Assembly: GCA_963576565.1 (NCBI GenBank) | Contig: OY755040.1 | Coordinates: 23,874,543-23,938,542 of the forward strand | DNA: 64,000 bases | Direction of reading: 5' to 3' | Source of the DNA: Aspidapion aeneum | Lineage: Eukaryota > Arthropoda > Insecta > Coleoptera > Brentidae | Shown: piece by piece, positions 31,738-42,600 of the stretch | Layout: the number at the start of each line of letters is the position of its first letter | Numbering within the stretch: position 1 is the first letter of the stretch | The notes under the pieces: generated by a model | Seen by the model: the letters and a program-made list of their open reading frames with translations, nothing else | What the model was told of the DNA's origin: nothing | Databases searched by the model: none | Program-made: the position numbers and the translations under genes

Positions 31738-32170
31738 CAGAAGAGTCTCTAAATTCAACGATAAGCTCATCGAATCGATGAGAACAATCGGGTTTCTAAA
31801 TTTATCGGTGAAACATCGATAAAATCCATCAGATTTCGGTAATTCCGATGGATTCCACAGATCTACCAATCGATGACACCAAAACTCACCGACTCTGGCA
31901 GCCGGTGAGCAATTCCTGATAAATGACATTTGTCATTCGAATCGGCTGTATATTTTACCTTGATGGCCACGAGAATAGTTTCCTCCGTTTCTTCCATTTC
32001 CATCTTTGTTGTGTTACAAACCTTTCGGAAAAAACAAAATCTTTTTAGATAAAAAAGATAGGTTAGGGTATCATTCATCAATGAATAACCGATGGATGTC
32101 ACATGTCATTTGTCAGCAATCTAGATTACATCGATGAAAAAAAAACGGATGAATTTAGGGACTCTCCCTA
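31738..32170 (-). mobile_element. TIR element with a possible first-exon remnant
   Basis: Ends resemble each other inversely: CAGAAGAGTCTCTAAATTC and GGGAGAGTCCCTAAATTC. On the minus strand an ATG at 32003 opens a 15-codon stretch rich in acidic residues (MEMEETEETILVAIK). It ends exactly at AAG|GTAAAAT (31959/31958), a good splice-donor match. This looks like the retained first exon of a deleted transposase or other gene inside a non-autonomous element. The inference is weak because no downstream exon is present. Confidence 0.4.
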
Positions 32171-32600
32171 CTACTTGGCCCTTCGTCAATCTTGAATCCT
32201 TTTATCTCGATTGTTTTTACGGAATACCATTTTCGCGTCTTGGTCTCTTTTGACCCAACTGCAGCACAGCGAAAGCAAGGGTAATGTTTTTCTATTGTTG
32301 TATGTAAGTAAATATGTATGTTTGTGTCACGCTAGAGTCTAAACGGCCGAACCGAATTTTATAAAAAAGTTATCGTTGAATTGCTACTGATTGCGAAGGT
32401 GCTATTTGCTATATTTTTACATACACATGATGTAGGCTTTAAGGCATACGAATTATCTAAATTTTAGGTGATTTTATTGAAATTCCTTTGATTAGGTACC
32501 CATTGCAAATGTCCTCTTGCTGTAGTTACTTTGTAGTCCTCCCTGCTCCCACCCATCTCCCCTACTGTCATTCCCCCCACACTTTTCAACCATATTCGCA
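32171..32600. other. No gene; repeat fragment
   Basis: GTATGTTTGTGTCACGCTAG followed by ACGGCCGAACCGAATTTTAT resembles the microsatellite-adjacent part of repeats X and D. The rest is unremarkable. Confidence 0.35.
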
Positions 32601-32604
32601 TAAT

Positions 32605-32955
32605 TTTATCAAATATAGAGCGATTTCAAAAATTATTTCTGTATACGCTTTCAGATTTTACTAGTCCCTTCCCTCTCCCTCACCCTCCTTATTAGTAATA
32701 GTTATAGCTTTATCTTTCACAAATATAGAGCGATTTCAAAAATTCTTTTTGCACATGCTTTAAGACTTTTTCTCCAACATCGTTTTATTAGTTTCCCCCT
32801 TCCTCTCCCTCTGTTCTCCCCAGCCACCTTATTAGTAATAGTTGTAGCTATACCTTTCACAAAAGAGCGATTTCAAAAATTCTTTCGGCAAACGCTTTAA
32901 GATTTTTTTGACACCATTTTACTAGTTCCCTCCTCCCTCTTTCCACCCCCACCTT
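32605..32955 (+). repeat. Three ~115-150-bp tandem repeats
   Basis: Each unit carries AGAGCGATTTCAAAAATT, CGCTTTMAGA, TTTTACTAGT-CCC and a C/T-rich tract with CTCTCCCTC. The first two are joined by CTTATTAGTAATAGTTRTAGC. Confidence 0.65.
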
Positions 32956-33646
32956 GACTCAATGGAAGGTGACACTGTTAGCGTCCGTAGAAAATCTGCA
33001 CGTACTTTTTCGGTAAAGCTAAATGTATAGGCTGAATAAGAAATAAACTTAAAAGTTGGAAATAACAAAATTTTTAAATAAAAAAAACACCCACCTGCTA
33101 AATTTACTTGTAACTACTAGTCGCATTTGGGTAAAAAATTACCCAATAACCTGATTCATAAAAATACACAACTGTAAAATTTCGTAAGTGCGCTTTGGGC
33201 ATCAAAACTAAAAGTGAAGCATGTCGTACATTCTAGGTATACCTTAGGTATCAATTTTGTACTCAAGTACGACTAGTACTTACAAGTACATTTAGCAGTT
33301 GCTTGTTTTTTTTATAAATGTTTTTGTTATTTCACACCTTTTTCCAAGGATTTGGATAATATTTAAGTTTTAAAGTAGTAAAATATGCGGAATATTGTTG
33401 AAAGCTTTATAAACAAAACAATTCCATGCATTCGCTTGTGGCCAACCGTAACCCTAATAGCCACTCGTGGCAAAGGCTACAGCTACTAGCTGACATTTCT
33501 GTAATAATTATGGCTTACACGACCTAAAAGGATATGGTGCTTGACACTATGCGGTTAAACAGACCCTCGTTAGCTTTTTCGACATGTGTATCACGATAAA
33601 TTAGAAAATTTTTAACATTAAAATCGTACTCGAAAAATTGGTTAAA
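32956..33646. other. No gene
   Basis: No supported feature. Confidence 0.35.
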
Positions 33647-33650
33647 GTAG

Positions 33651-34577
33651 TGTAACAAAACGGGATTTGAATATAAATGGTATTTTTGCGATTTATAAGT
33701 TTTTAAATATTTTTCAATAAATATTGTTTTTGACATCAACAAGCATTAATTATATGCAAGACTAGGTTAAGATTAAGTAAAATTTATGGCAACTCCGGCG
33801 ACTTGGCATATTTTCAGGTTCGCTGTATTTTAATAAAAGTTGTATTCGGCTAATATGTCCTTTGAGCCACTAACATCAAAATAATTCATATTTTGTAACT
33901 GGAAACAAATTAGCTAAACTATTTTCAACTTTTAAAAAACACACTGTATGATTTTAACTTTATCGATTTTCTGAGTCCACGCATCTTTAAATTGCGGTGG
34001 TATTTTGTCTCTTTGTCTTTCTCGCCAATGAAAAGAGAGCTTAAGTTTCAGACCACGGCAACCAAGAATGTCTGTAGAGCAGAGTGGCTTGTCTTGGACA
34101 AGAAAACCGTTAAAGAAAGCCTAGATTTTAGACCAATCAGCCAGCGGCAAGCTAAGAACGCCTAGAGAGCAGGGTACTGAAACTTTCGAAAGTGTGAGGG
34201 AGATCACTCTTTAGTTGCGCTTTGCTTGGTTCGTTACGCTTTCGTTCATACTTCTTAAGGGGGGTTTTATTTCAACTGGGGAAATTTATCAATTATTCTA
34301 ACTTTGTATAAGCTATTATCTTTATTATTCATAATTATTTAAGTCTTTTCTTTTGGACTTTATTAATTTTAAAGCTATTAATTATTACTGTTTCCAGTGT
34401 TTTGAAATAATGTGTTTAACTGTTTTATGGTTTTTTTAACAACAAAATACAAACCATTCGTTGCCCTAAAATCGGCATTTTTAATCAACAATATATCCCA
34501 AACCTAAACAGTAATATTAAGAAAATTAAACAGTTGATTGAATGGTTTCACCAATTCAATCAACGTTTATAATGTTG

Positions 34578-34634
<57 letters not shown>

Positions 34635-34894
34635 CAACAAATATATAAAAGGTTTATAAAACCTAAAAGTTTAAGAAGTGTAAATATTTGAATATAAAAG
34701 CTTAATAGTAGTAAAAAGTTGATATTCAATTAATAAATATAAGAACCGTCAAATTCCCTTTCGAGAACAAATAAGTAATAACATTTAATCTTTTTATAAT
34801 TTATATAAGTTGTAGCCTAAGTTGGTAGCTCACAACATTTAAGCCTTGGCCACTTGAGGTGACAGTACCACTGTCACACTGGCCGCCTGTTACA
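33651..34894 (+). mobile_element. Solo-LTR-like element, copy 2 (1244 bp)
   Basis: Same ends as copy 1 (TGTAACAAAACGGG, GCCTGTTACA), flanked by GTAG on both sides (33647-33650 and 34895-34898). It has a long (TA)n run at 34577-34631 and a ~100-bp deletion relative to copy 1 near 34740. A CCAATCAG box and AGAGAGCAG words are conserved with the other copies. Confidence 0.7.
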
Positions 34895-34898
34895 GTAG

Positions 34899-35090
34899 TA
34901 TGTAAGTATGGTTTTTAGACGTTGATACTTTACATCTAATTTGAGTTTTCATACCTTTGACAGTGGGAAAGAAGAATTATAAAAATCAGTTGAATTGGCT
35001 TGGTCGAGTTAATACCCTGAGGATTTGTCGTTCTTGTATTGAGAGACCACACACATGTATAGGTAGAAGTTTTCCGAAAATTTATGTATG
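34899..35090. other. No gene
   Basis: Spacer upstream of the tRNA-like sequence; nothing else recognised. Confidence 0.35.
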
Positions 35091-35091
35091 A

Positions 35092-35162
35092 TCTTTGGTG
35101 GCTTAATGAAAGAGCATTTGCATACAGAGCAAGAGATCCAGGGTTCAAGTCCCGGCCGAAGA
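35092..35162 (+). tRNA. tRNA-Cys-like gene or pseudogene, anticodon ACA
   Basis: A full cloverleaf folds. The acceptor is TCTTTGG/CCGAAGA (one G-U). The D stem is GCTT/GAGC. The anticodon stem is TTTGC/GCAAG with loop ATACAGA. The variable region has 5 nt. The T stem is CAGGG/CCCGG (one mismatch) with loop TTCAAGT, a perfect B box. A T6 pol III terminator lies at 35168-35173. GAGCATTTG and AAGAG around the anticodon resemble tRNA-Cys, whose anticodon is GCA, so this looks like a mutated tRNA-Cys. The D loop AATGAAA lacks the usual GG pair and there is one T-stem mismatch, so a pseudogene or the head of a tRNA-derived SINE is more likely than a functional tRNA. Confidence 0.6.
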
Positions 35163-35173
35163 GAAACTTTTTT

Positions 35174-35620
35174 ATTGCATTATTTGCAATTTGGTATTTG
35201 AAAATCAATACGTCTTGATCAATATACAAAATATTTGAATTATGGTCATGCCCATGCCATTATTAAACCCCACTTAATTGTTGTTTGCCTATCCTTGTAT
35301 ATATAAATAGTTTCTCTAATAACTAGTGGATTAAGATTAAGCTTAAGATCACCTAGGTCCCTGCCCTCAGGCTTACTTCTGATCTTATCTCGGCAAGGAT
35401 AAACATGTAAACATATATGCTCAGTAATGCCTAAATACTCTTTCACTTTTTAAATATAAAATGTACTGCAATATTAAGGTCTTTTGGGTCTGCTTGCTGT
35501 CTTACTCGTGGTTATCGTTAAATATTCTGTTGCCTTTAATATCTGTAACGGAAGTCGTTATTTAGGTTGAAAGGTAAATTTAATGACCTGTTATTTTTAT
35601 TTCATATCAAAATTTGTAAC
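35174..35620. other. No gene
   Basis: Nothing supported. The open frames here include the tRNA-like sequence or low-complexity DNA. Confidence 0.35.
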
Positions 35621-35886
35621 TATCCACGGTGCGCCTGAAGGGTTGGCAGGTTTCTCTTTAGTGGCAGAAAAAAATATTAACATATCTTGAGTAAGGACAC
35701 CTTTCTCAAAATATATCCACATACCTTGAAATCGAACCTGCTTCTTCCCGTGTTTTTTAATCGTTTTTGTAGTTTTCAGGAAAAAGTTATATAAAATAAA
35801 ATTATGTGATTGTTTATTTTATTAATAAGCCGCAAGTGCATAATTTTTTCCAATATAAACAAAATATCTGACGACTAACACACAAA

Positions 35887-36390
35887 AATGGATGCATGAC
35901 CTATCTGACACTTTCCTAGCTAGCCTTCCAGCACACTTCAACTGAAGTCGTGATATATCGGCCTTAAATAGAGTTTTTTGTAAATATCTCAGAAACTAAA
36001 GCTCCTACGAAGTTTTTGGTTATAACACAAATTATTGAGCAAAACGTAATCTACTATATTCCGAAAATCGCATATTGAGGCGATCCTCCTGTAAAAAGTA
36101 AGCATATTTAATTAATTTTAATTGTCAAAAAACTGTTATTAGCATTAATGGATTTTACCCAAAATCTAATGAGCTCCTCGTTACAGTGTTAAACACTATT
36201 TTACCTGAAAATTTTATCAAAATCGGTTTAGTAGCTATGGTGTTATATATAAATACACACACGCACAGACAGAAATCACGACGATATTAAGATAGGTCGA
36301 AATACACCTAAATAACACATGTTCGGCGTTATCTAAAAAAAATCGTCAAAAATATTACTTTTGCCCCTTGCTGGGCGGGCTAGGAAGGTA
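35887..36390 (+). repeat. Repeat X copy 5 (full length, ~505 bp)
   Basis: From ATGGATGCATGACCTATCTG to GGGCGGGCTAGGAAGGTA. It includes the TTCCTAGCTAGCC start, CGCATATTGAGGCGAT, AACACTATTTTACCTG, AATCGGTTTAGTAGC, a short (CA)n (36250-36270) and ATGTTCGGCGTTATCT. Confidence 0.75.
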
Positions 36391-36653
36391 ATAACATTTC
36401 CTAAGTCTATATCAACATAAAAAATGGTTACAACATCTTTTATAACTTAATCACAAATAACGTTCTGTAAAACTATTAACAGAAAATATAATTCCATAAC
36501 GAAATATATCGATCGAACTTATAGTATGTCGCAGCTTTTAATACATTCAATAAAATTGTTGATAAATGTTTTTTAACAAACATAATGAGACAATTAGAAA
36601 TTTCTCAAACGCCTAAAATCCATGTTTTTTAAATCATTTACATGAAACAGTTA

Positions 36654-36818
36654 GGGACTGTCCTTAAATTACGTAACGCTCTAGGGGGGAGGGGGGGTTT
36701 GGTCTTGCGTTACACTCAATGCTTTTTTAATGTGTTTTTTCTTGAAAACGCGTTACGAGGGGGGGAGGGGGGGTCAAAAATGCTGAATTATTGCGTTAGG
36801 TAGTTTAAGGACGTTCCC
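36654..36818. mobile_element. Harbinger-like MITE (165 bp)
   Basis: Ends GGGACTGTCCTTAAATTACG and, inverted, GGGAACGTCCTTAAACTACC. It is flanked by TTA on both sides (36651-36653 and 36819-36821). TTA is the preferred PIF/Harbinger target. The G-rich block near 36685 and 36758 recurs in the copies at 1430 and, partly, 60045. Confidence 0.75.
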
Positions 36819-36897
36819 TTATGTTCCTACAGAGCGGGTTCCGAGCAGGCGAGAGAGTCAGTCCACAGACATTTTTTAATTATCTGGAAAAGATATA

Positions 36898-37688
36898 AAA
36901 TACTCTGCCAATCTATGGGCACCTAAGCTCACACTAGGTACTATAGTTATAGTGTACGTGTGAGCTAATATAACTAAAAACTGAAATATATTTTATTGAA
37001 ATCCAGACTCAATTACCTTTCGTTTGATACCAGACAAGCCATGTTTTGACTTAAACTTTAATTTTTTAAATCTACCCCCACCTTTTTTTTTAAACTAAAA
37101 TGTATTTTGTTTAACTCCAGACTCAATTACCTTTCGTTTGATATCACATACCCCATATTTCCACATAAACACTAATTTTTTAAATTTACCCCCACCCTTT
37201 TTTTAAAGTAATATGTATTTTATTTAACTCCAGACGCAATTACCTTTCGTTTGATATCACACACGCCATATTTTTACATAAACTCTAATTTTTGAAATAT
37301 ACCCCCACCCTTTTATTTGGCTTGTATTTGGTGGATTTTGTTCATTTTTAAATGGGACCATCTCGACCCAAAACCCAGCGTAGGTACCAAATTTCATTAA
37401 AATCAGGCAAGCGGTTTTTGAGCTATGCGCGTTGGTCGTTACAGACAGACAGACATACAGACAGACAGACAGACAGGCAGACAGACAGACAGACAGACAG
37501 ACGGCGCAACAAAATAGTTTCAAAATCATCCGAAACGCAAAGATATATAAAAATTTTTGAAATCGGAGCAACTTTTTTTTTCTCGAAAAAATTAGGATCA
37601 CTATAGCTCACACTACTATAGTATAGTAGTAGTGTGAGCTAATAAGCTCTTTTAAGAATGCAGAATGTAAGGACAGTTACAGAGTATT
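36898..37688 (+). mobile_element. D element, single arm plus tail
   Basis: AATACTCTGCCAATC start, terminal hairpin, three ~116-bp repeats, ATTTGGTGG, conserved block, (CAGA)n at 37441-37501, and the second hairpin ending at 37641. It then continues ~47 bp to CAGAGTATT, the inverse of its own start, so this copy may preserve both native ends (AATACTCTG...CAGAGTATT). Confidence 0.65.
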
Positions 37689-37847
37689 CGTCAATTAACT
37701 GTTGAATAAAAGCCGTTTTTCTCCATATTTTTCTTAAATTTCTAACATTATTAAAATTGTAGTTTTACAGAACGTTATTTGTGACTTAGTTATAAAAAAT
37801 GTTATAACAAGTTTTTTACGTTGATATAGACTTAGAAAATGGTATTT

Positions 37848-38586
37848 TAGCTCACACATATACTATACTATAGTAGTGTGAGCTATGGTGATTTTTTTTC
37901 GAGAAAAAAAAAGTGGCTCCGATTTCAAAAATTTTGATATATCTTTGCGTTTCAGATGATTTTGAAACTTTTTTGTTGCGCCGTCTGTCTGTATGTCTGT
38001 CTGTATGTCTGTCTGTCTGTATGTCTGTCTGTAACGACCAACGCGCATAACTCAAAAACCGCTTGGCCGATTTTAATGAAATTTGGTACCTAGGCTGGGT
38101 CTTGGGTCGAGATGGTCCCATTTAAAAATGAACAAAATCCACCGAACACAAACCAAATAAAAGGGTGGGGGTAGATTTCAAAAATTAGAGTTTATGTAAA
38201 AATATGGCGTGTGTGATATCAAACGAAAGGTAATTGAGTCTGCAGTTAAACAAAATACATATTAATTTATTTAAAAAAAAAGGGTTGGGTATATTTTAAA
38301 AATTAGAGTTTTAAGTGAAAATATGGCCTGTGTGATATCAAACGAAAGGTAATTGAGTCCGAAGTTTAACAAAATACATTTTAGTTTTTGTTTTTTTTAA
38401 GGGTGGGGGTGGATTTCAAAAATTTGAGTTTAAGTCAAAACATTGCTTGTGTGGTATCAAACAAAAGGTAATTTAGTCTGGAGTTGAATAAAATGTATTT
38501 CAGTTTTTAGTTATATTAGCTCACACGTACAAAATAACTATAGTACCTAGTGTGAGCTTAGGGCCCCATATATTGGCAGAGTATTT
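37848..38586 (-). mobile_element. D' element, single arm, inverse orientation
   Basis: Reverse of the arm at 36898-37641: hairpin TAGCTCACAC...GTGTGAGCTA first, (TCTG)n/(TCTGTA)n at 37981-38033, ATTTTAATGAAATTTGGTACC, tandem repeats, terminal hairpin, GGCAGAGTATTT last. It interrupts the mirror arm: the surrounding GACTTAGAAAATG and GTGTTAGTCATCAG are adjacent in the opposite arm apart from X. Confidence 0.7.
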
Positions 38587-38599
38587 GTGTTAGTCATCA

Positions 38600-38762
38600 G
38601 CAGTTGTGCACCCAGGAATATCTCTTGTGGGGAGCGAGGTCTCATGATAATGTATTTTATGCTATTTTATCTTTTTATTCATGAAATATGTGGAAAGTAT
38701 CTAAAAAACTCTTAGGCACCCGGGTCCCGAGCTTCCCCCCCCCCTGAGTGCGCCCATGATCA
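38600..38762. mobile_element. Short insertion in the mirror arm, hAT-like ends
   Basis: The right mirror arm is interrupted between GTCATCAG and TATTCTGTTTATATTG. The insert begins CAGTTGTGCACCCAGG and its other end reads inversely CATGGGCGCACTCAGGGGGG, an imperfect inverted pair. No clear target duplication. Confidence 0.45.
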
Positions 38763-39329
38763 TTATATATTCTGTTTATATTGCAGAAAAATGATGCACT
38801 TGAGGCTTATTAATAAAATAAACCATCACATAATTTAATTTTATGTAACATTTTCCTGAAAACTACAAAAACGCTTGAAAAAACACGGGAAGAAGCAGGT
38901 TCGATTTCAAGGTATGTGGATGATATGTGGTTATAGTTTGAGGAAGGTCCTTACTCAAAATATGTCAATAGTTTTTTCTGCAACTAAAGAGAAACCTGCC
39001 GACCCTTCAGGCGCACCGTGTATCCTAACCAAAACCTAAATCGTGTTGAAGAAAATGTTTAAATATAACCACTTATAGTTGATGTTCTATTTAAGTGGCA
39101 CCGCGTCATAGCTATGGTAAACCAAATTCTGCGGCAAAATCTAAGTAAAGAAGCCTTAAAAAATTAGTGTTTCACTTTGTACATGCAGTGTGCCGGTCGG
39201 GGCTTAATGTTCGAAGGATAAAACACTACGACCTTTTAAAGGAGAGATCATGCATTACCTGATAAATAAAGATCCGAAACATTAAAGAGGATCCAAAATT
39301 ATATTAGAATGTGCGCAAATATTGATTTA

Positions 39330-40969
39330 TGCCGTATTCCATTGGGGAAATGAGTGCAGCACTAGTGCACAACTGGCTCAGTGTTTGCATTCCATTGACA
39401 TGCATTTTTTCAGTTTTCGTATTCCATTGAGGAACTTATGAATTCAGTTTTGCACTGAGTGCGGCTTTTTTTACACCGGCTGAGGGCTCGTGCCGCACCG
39501 AAAACTTTTTCCCGCCATTAATTTTAAACGCTTATTATTGTCGTGGGACGTAAAAATGAGTGAAAATAAAGTTGTTAGCGATTTTTTATTATTTTCTTCG
39601 CTGCTAAGTAGTAGCAGCGATGAAGATGAAGAAGAACAGTTCTGTGCAATAAAAACAATGAGAACGGAAACCCCATAAATAAAAAACTTTATTGAATATG
39701 TGGTTTACCGATTTAACAACAAACAGGTAAGTAGATTTGTATGGATTTGGTTGACTGGGGCCCTGGGGCTAATTTTCCGACAGTTGGGGTTTTCTGGCAG
39801 CTATGATTATAAGTAAAAATAAATGTATTTTTTAGTTCAAGAAACACTTTCGGCTCGAGATGAGCACTGCAGAATTCCTCATAAATAAATTCAAGTAGCC
39901 TCAATTTTGTCCAAAAAAAGAACAAGGGGGACGAAACCCCATTAGCGCTGAGGCACATGTCTTGCCATTTTTATGGTATGTTAAAACACCCTTACGCTTA
40001 GCTGTTAGGTTAGGTTATGTTCTTGTTGAATGGAAATTTGTTCAAAAATATTTTCTTCAAAAACTTTTTTGAACAATTTTCCTTATAAAAAAAAATTACT
40101 TTCAAAGAAAATGTTTTTGAACAAAAAAAATTTAATAAAATGTTTTCAAACAATTTTTTGTTTGAAGGAAATGTTTTAAATAATTTTCGTTTTCAAGAAA
40201 ATGTTATTGAAGTATTAATATTACTTTCGAACAAATGGATTTTGAACAACATGTTTTTGACCAAATTCTGCAAGGCAGGAAAGTTAGGTTTAGCAGAAAG
40301 AAACTTGTGAAATAGTATATATGTATACAAGGTGTTTCGAATACTTATGTTCAAATTTTGGGAGCATAAAGTACACTTCTGGTTAGGGTTTTTTGAAAAA
40401 CAAGCGCGAAATATAGATAACTACTCTATCTGTTGGTATACGAGCACAAGCCTGCATTCAACAAGGAGGTGGGCATTTTTAAAATATTCTTATTAACTTT
40501 TTTTAAATAAAATCATTATTTATTTATTTGGCGAATTTTATTTATCTTAGGATAATATTTATCGGCGTGTAACTTTGAAACAAATAAAAATGGATATCGT
40601 CGTTGGCCTGATAAAACTACAGGTTATGTGACATTTTTTTCAAAAATGAGATTTTTGCATAATCAATTTGCCCTATTCATAATGGATATACTATAAAAAA
40701 TTATTTGCATGAAAATGTTATATTAACGTTGCTTAAAGCAAGAATAAAAAAGAAGCTCTGCAGCTCATAATGGCATACCACACTAAGGTCACTATATCAC
40801 GATGTTAGGAACTTCGTGATATGACGTGAGTGACCTTATACCACACGAGTGCAATTTTTCATTTTCCGCGTGTTCCATTGAAACTGCACTCGGTGCAAAT
40901 TTTTGACAGCACCGTTTCAGTGTCAGTGCACCACCAGTGCTGCACTCATTTTCCCAATGGAATACGGCA
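39330..40969 (+). mobile_element. Internally deleted PIF/Harbinger element (1640 bp)
   Basis: Inverted ends TGCCGTATTCCATTGGGG extend with few differences through AAATGAGTGCAGCACT and GTGCAC. TTA is present on both sides (39327-39329 and 40970-40972), the PIF/Harbinger target. Near the left end lies a short coding remnant (39556-39678). The middle holds degenerate words like AAGAAAATGTTTTTGAACAA (40030-40270). No DDE nuclease domain remains, so it is non-autonomous. Confidence 0.75.
39556..39678 (+). pseudogene. Possible Harbinger transposase N-terminus
   Basis: A 40-codon frame (MSENKVVSDFLLFSSLL, then SSSSDEDEEE) follows the left end of the Harbinger element. An N-terminus with a hydrophobic patch followed by a serine/acidic cluster is common in HARBI1-like nucleases of insects. 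The frame stops before any catalytic region, consistent with internal deletion. Short length and low complexity limit certainty. Confidence 0.4.
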
Positions 40970-40972
40970 TTA

Positions 40973-41640
40973 GTTGCAAAGACGATAATTTGTTTTGTGA
41001 AAAGCTCCGTCATAATTTGTTTGACATACAGTCAAAACAACAACGAATAGAAAACGTCAAAGCCCTGCTAAATCAATAATATGTTCGTAACAACCAGATA
41101 ATAGTATATATATGTTCCTTTCTAATCGTTTAGAAGAAGACATCAACAAAAAGCAAGTAAAATAGTAAGCTAATGACTAATTAGTGCAGTGCCTCATTTT
41201 GGGAATCAATATCAATAAAAAAATTAAAGGAAGTGCGTGCCACTGTATGTACCCCTCTACTCCCTTCCCGCCCATCAAGGTTTTGATGACGCGGTGTCAC
41301 TTTAATACAACATCAACTATAGTTAACCCAGGGCTATTAAAATGGACGGGCCACGATCCTCCACTTTGTTGACGTCACATCCGGGGCTGATTTTTTTTTG
41401 ATGGTCACGTTACGACACAGCTGATTGTCTTTAAAATATTGAAGTTGGAATGACGGTTCATGGATATTTGATTTTTTTTTTAAATAAAGCCGTTTTTGAG
41501 ATTGTTTTTACTTTATTCTGGCAGAACAATTTTTTTTAAATGTGTAGTAAGCCCTAATTTTTCATAGCCGCCTCATTAGCTCATACAAAAATTAAGTTTA
41601 AAGCAGAAGCGAATGTGACAATCACATGTGACAAAGTCAA
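40973..41640. other. No gene
   Basis: AT-rich with short GC-richer parts; the 62-codon frame at 41184 shows no motif. Confidence 0.35.
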
Positions 41641-41940
41641 ATACATGTCAAATATAACAGTTGGCATGTGGTACATGGCGGGTAATTTGAATTCAAAATA
41701 AGGAATGCTAAATCTTGAAGATTTTAACCTTTTAATCATGTTGCTTCCTTACAAACCTTTAGTGAAATATCGAGATGGTGTCTGAGAATATTTCACTGAA
41801 ATTTTGCGGAAATCTGTAGTGAAAATATCATAAAAAAACGTCTGACCTCCCATAAGACCCAATGAAAAATTCAGCCCCGGGAGAACAGCTGATTTTTTCA
41901 GGGTCGTGGCCTTTAATTTTGTGTTGGCCTTGGTTAACCA
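41640..41940 (-). repeat. Uninterrupted copy of the repeat split at 5585
   Basis: Read inversely it follows 5490-5584 and then 6894-7110. Its GATATTTTCACTACAG is the unfilled target of solo LTR copy 1. Confidence 0.7.
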
Positions 41941-42389
41941 TATTATAACTACAACAAAATTGACGTTTCATTATAAAATGTCAAAGAGTGTTGTGCGTGT
42001 AATCTGAATGGGGCCAGGGCTAGAAGATTTCCATATTTTCTTTCTCATGCAAATATCCACAACTGTAAGTAAACTTGGTAAATTTAAATTAAAATCTTAT
42101 TTTTTTACATTTCTAAATTTTATTTCTATGTATATAGGAAAAGTGGGTCAAGTAATACTTTACTTTAATAATTAAAAAAAAAAAATATGAAGTTTTTTTA
42201 CAACCGGGTAAGCATTTTAAAAATCCAGTTAACAGACCGATAAAAAGGTTTTTTTATACATGTCTAAAAAAAATACATTTTTCGTCAAATTATAAATAAA
42301 AAAATAAAAAATGTTTGTTTACTGTGATAGAAAATACCTATATTCCCGAAGAAGACTTAGCCACAATAAAGGATCGAGCTGCTACTATG

Positions 42390-42600
42390 AGCCTGCCACC
42401 AAATACATCCAGAAAAAGATATTAAAGAAACGAATATCTCCTGATCCAAAGATGCTCTTAGGATAAGAAGTAAAGTTTTCGACTTTGAGCCTGCCACCAA
42501 ATACATTCAGAACAAAGATATTAAAGACCTTCCGATATCCAGAATACGAAAACGAACATCTACTGATCCGAAGATGCTGTTAGGGTAAGAGGTAAAGATT
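42390..42600 (+). repeat. Direct repeat, two ~100-bp units
   Basis: GAGCCTGCCACCAAATACAT at 42391 and 42490, each followed by CAGAA, AAGATATTAAAGA, GAAYATCT-CTGATCC-AAGATGCT and AGGRTAAGARGTAAAG. The second unit has an extra ~18 bp. The frame before the first unit (IPEEDLATIKDRAATMSLPP) is open for about 35 codons but matches nothing I know. Confidence 0.55.

Larger units (their letters stand above)
35625..39025. mobile_element. Nested mirror-image composite
   Basis: Outer arms 35625-35880 and 38765-39025 match inversely (GGTGCGCCTGAAGGGTYGGC, AAGCAGGTTCGATTTCAAGG, AATAAGCC). Inner arms 36400-36465 and 37770-37840 do too (CTAAGTCTATATCAAC, AAATAACGTTCTGTAAAACT). The left arm is split by repeat X (35887-36390). 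The right arm is split by D' (37848-38586) and by a ~160 bp insert (about 38600-38760). The loop holds a MITE and D. Each arm serves as the empty-site control for insertions in the other. Confidence 0.7.

Noticed and set aside
41960..42090. THAP-like cysteine pattern (CCAC, then FPYF) followed by a splice-donor-like TGTAAGT
   Set aside because: The spacing does not reach a full THAP signature and no further exon is visible.
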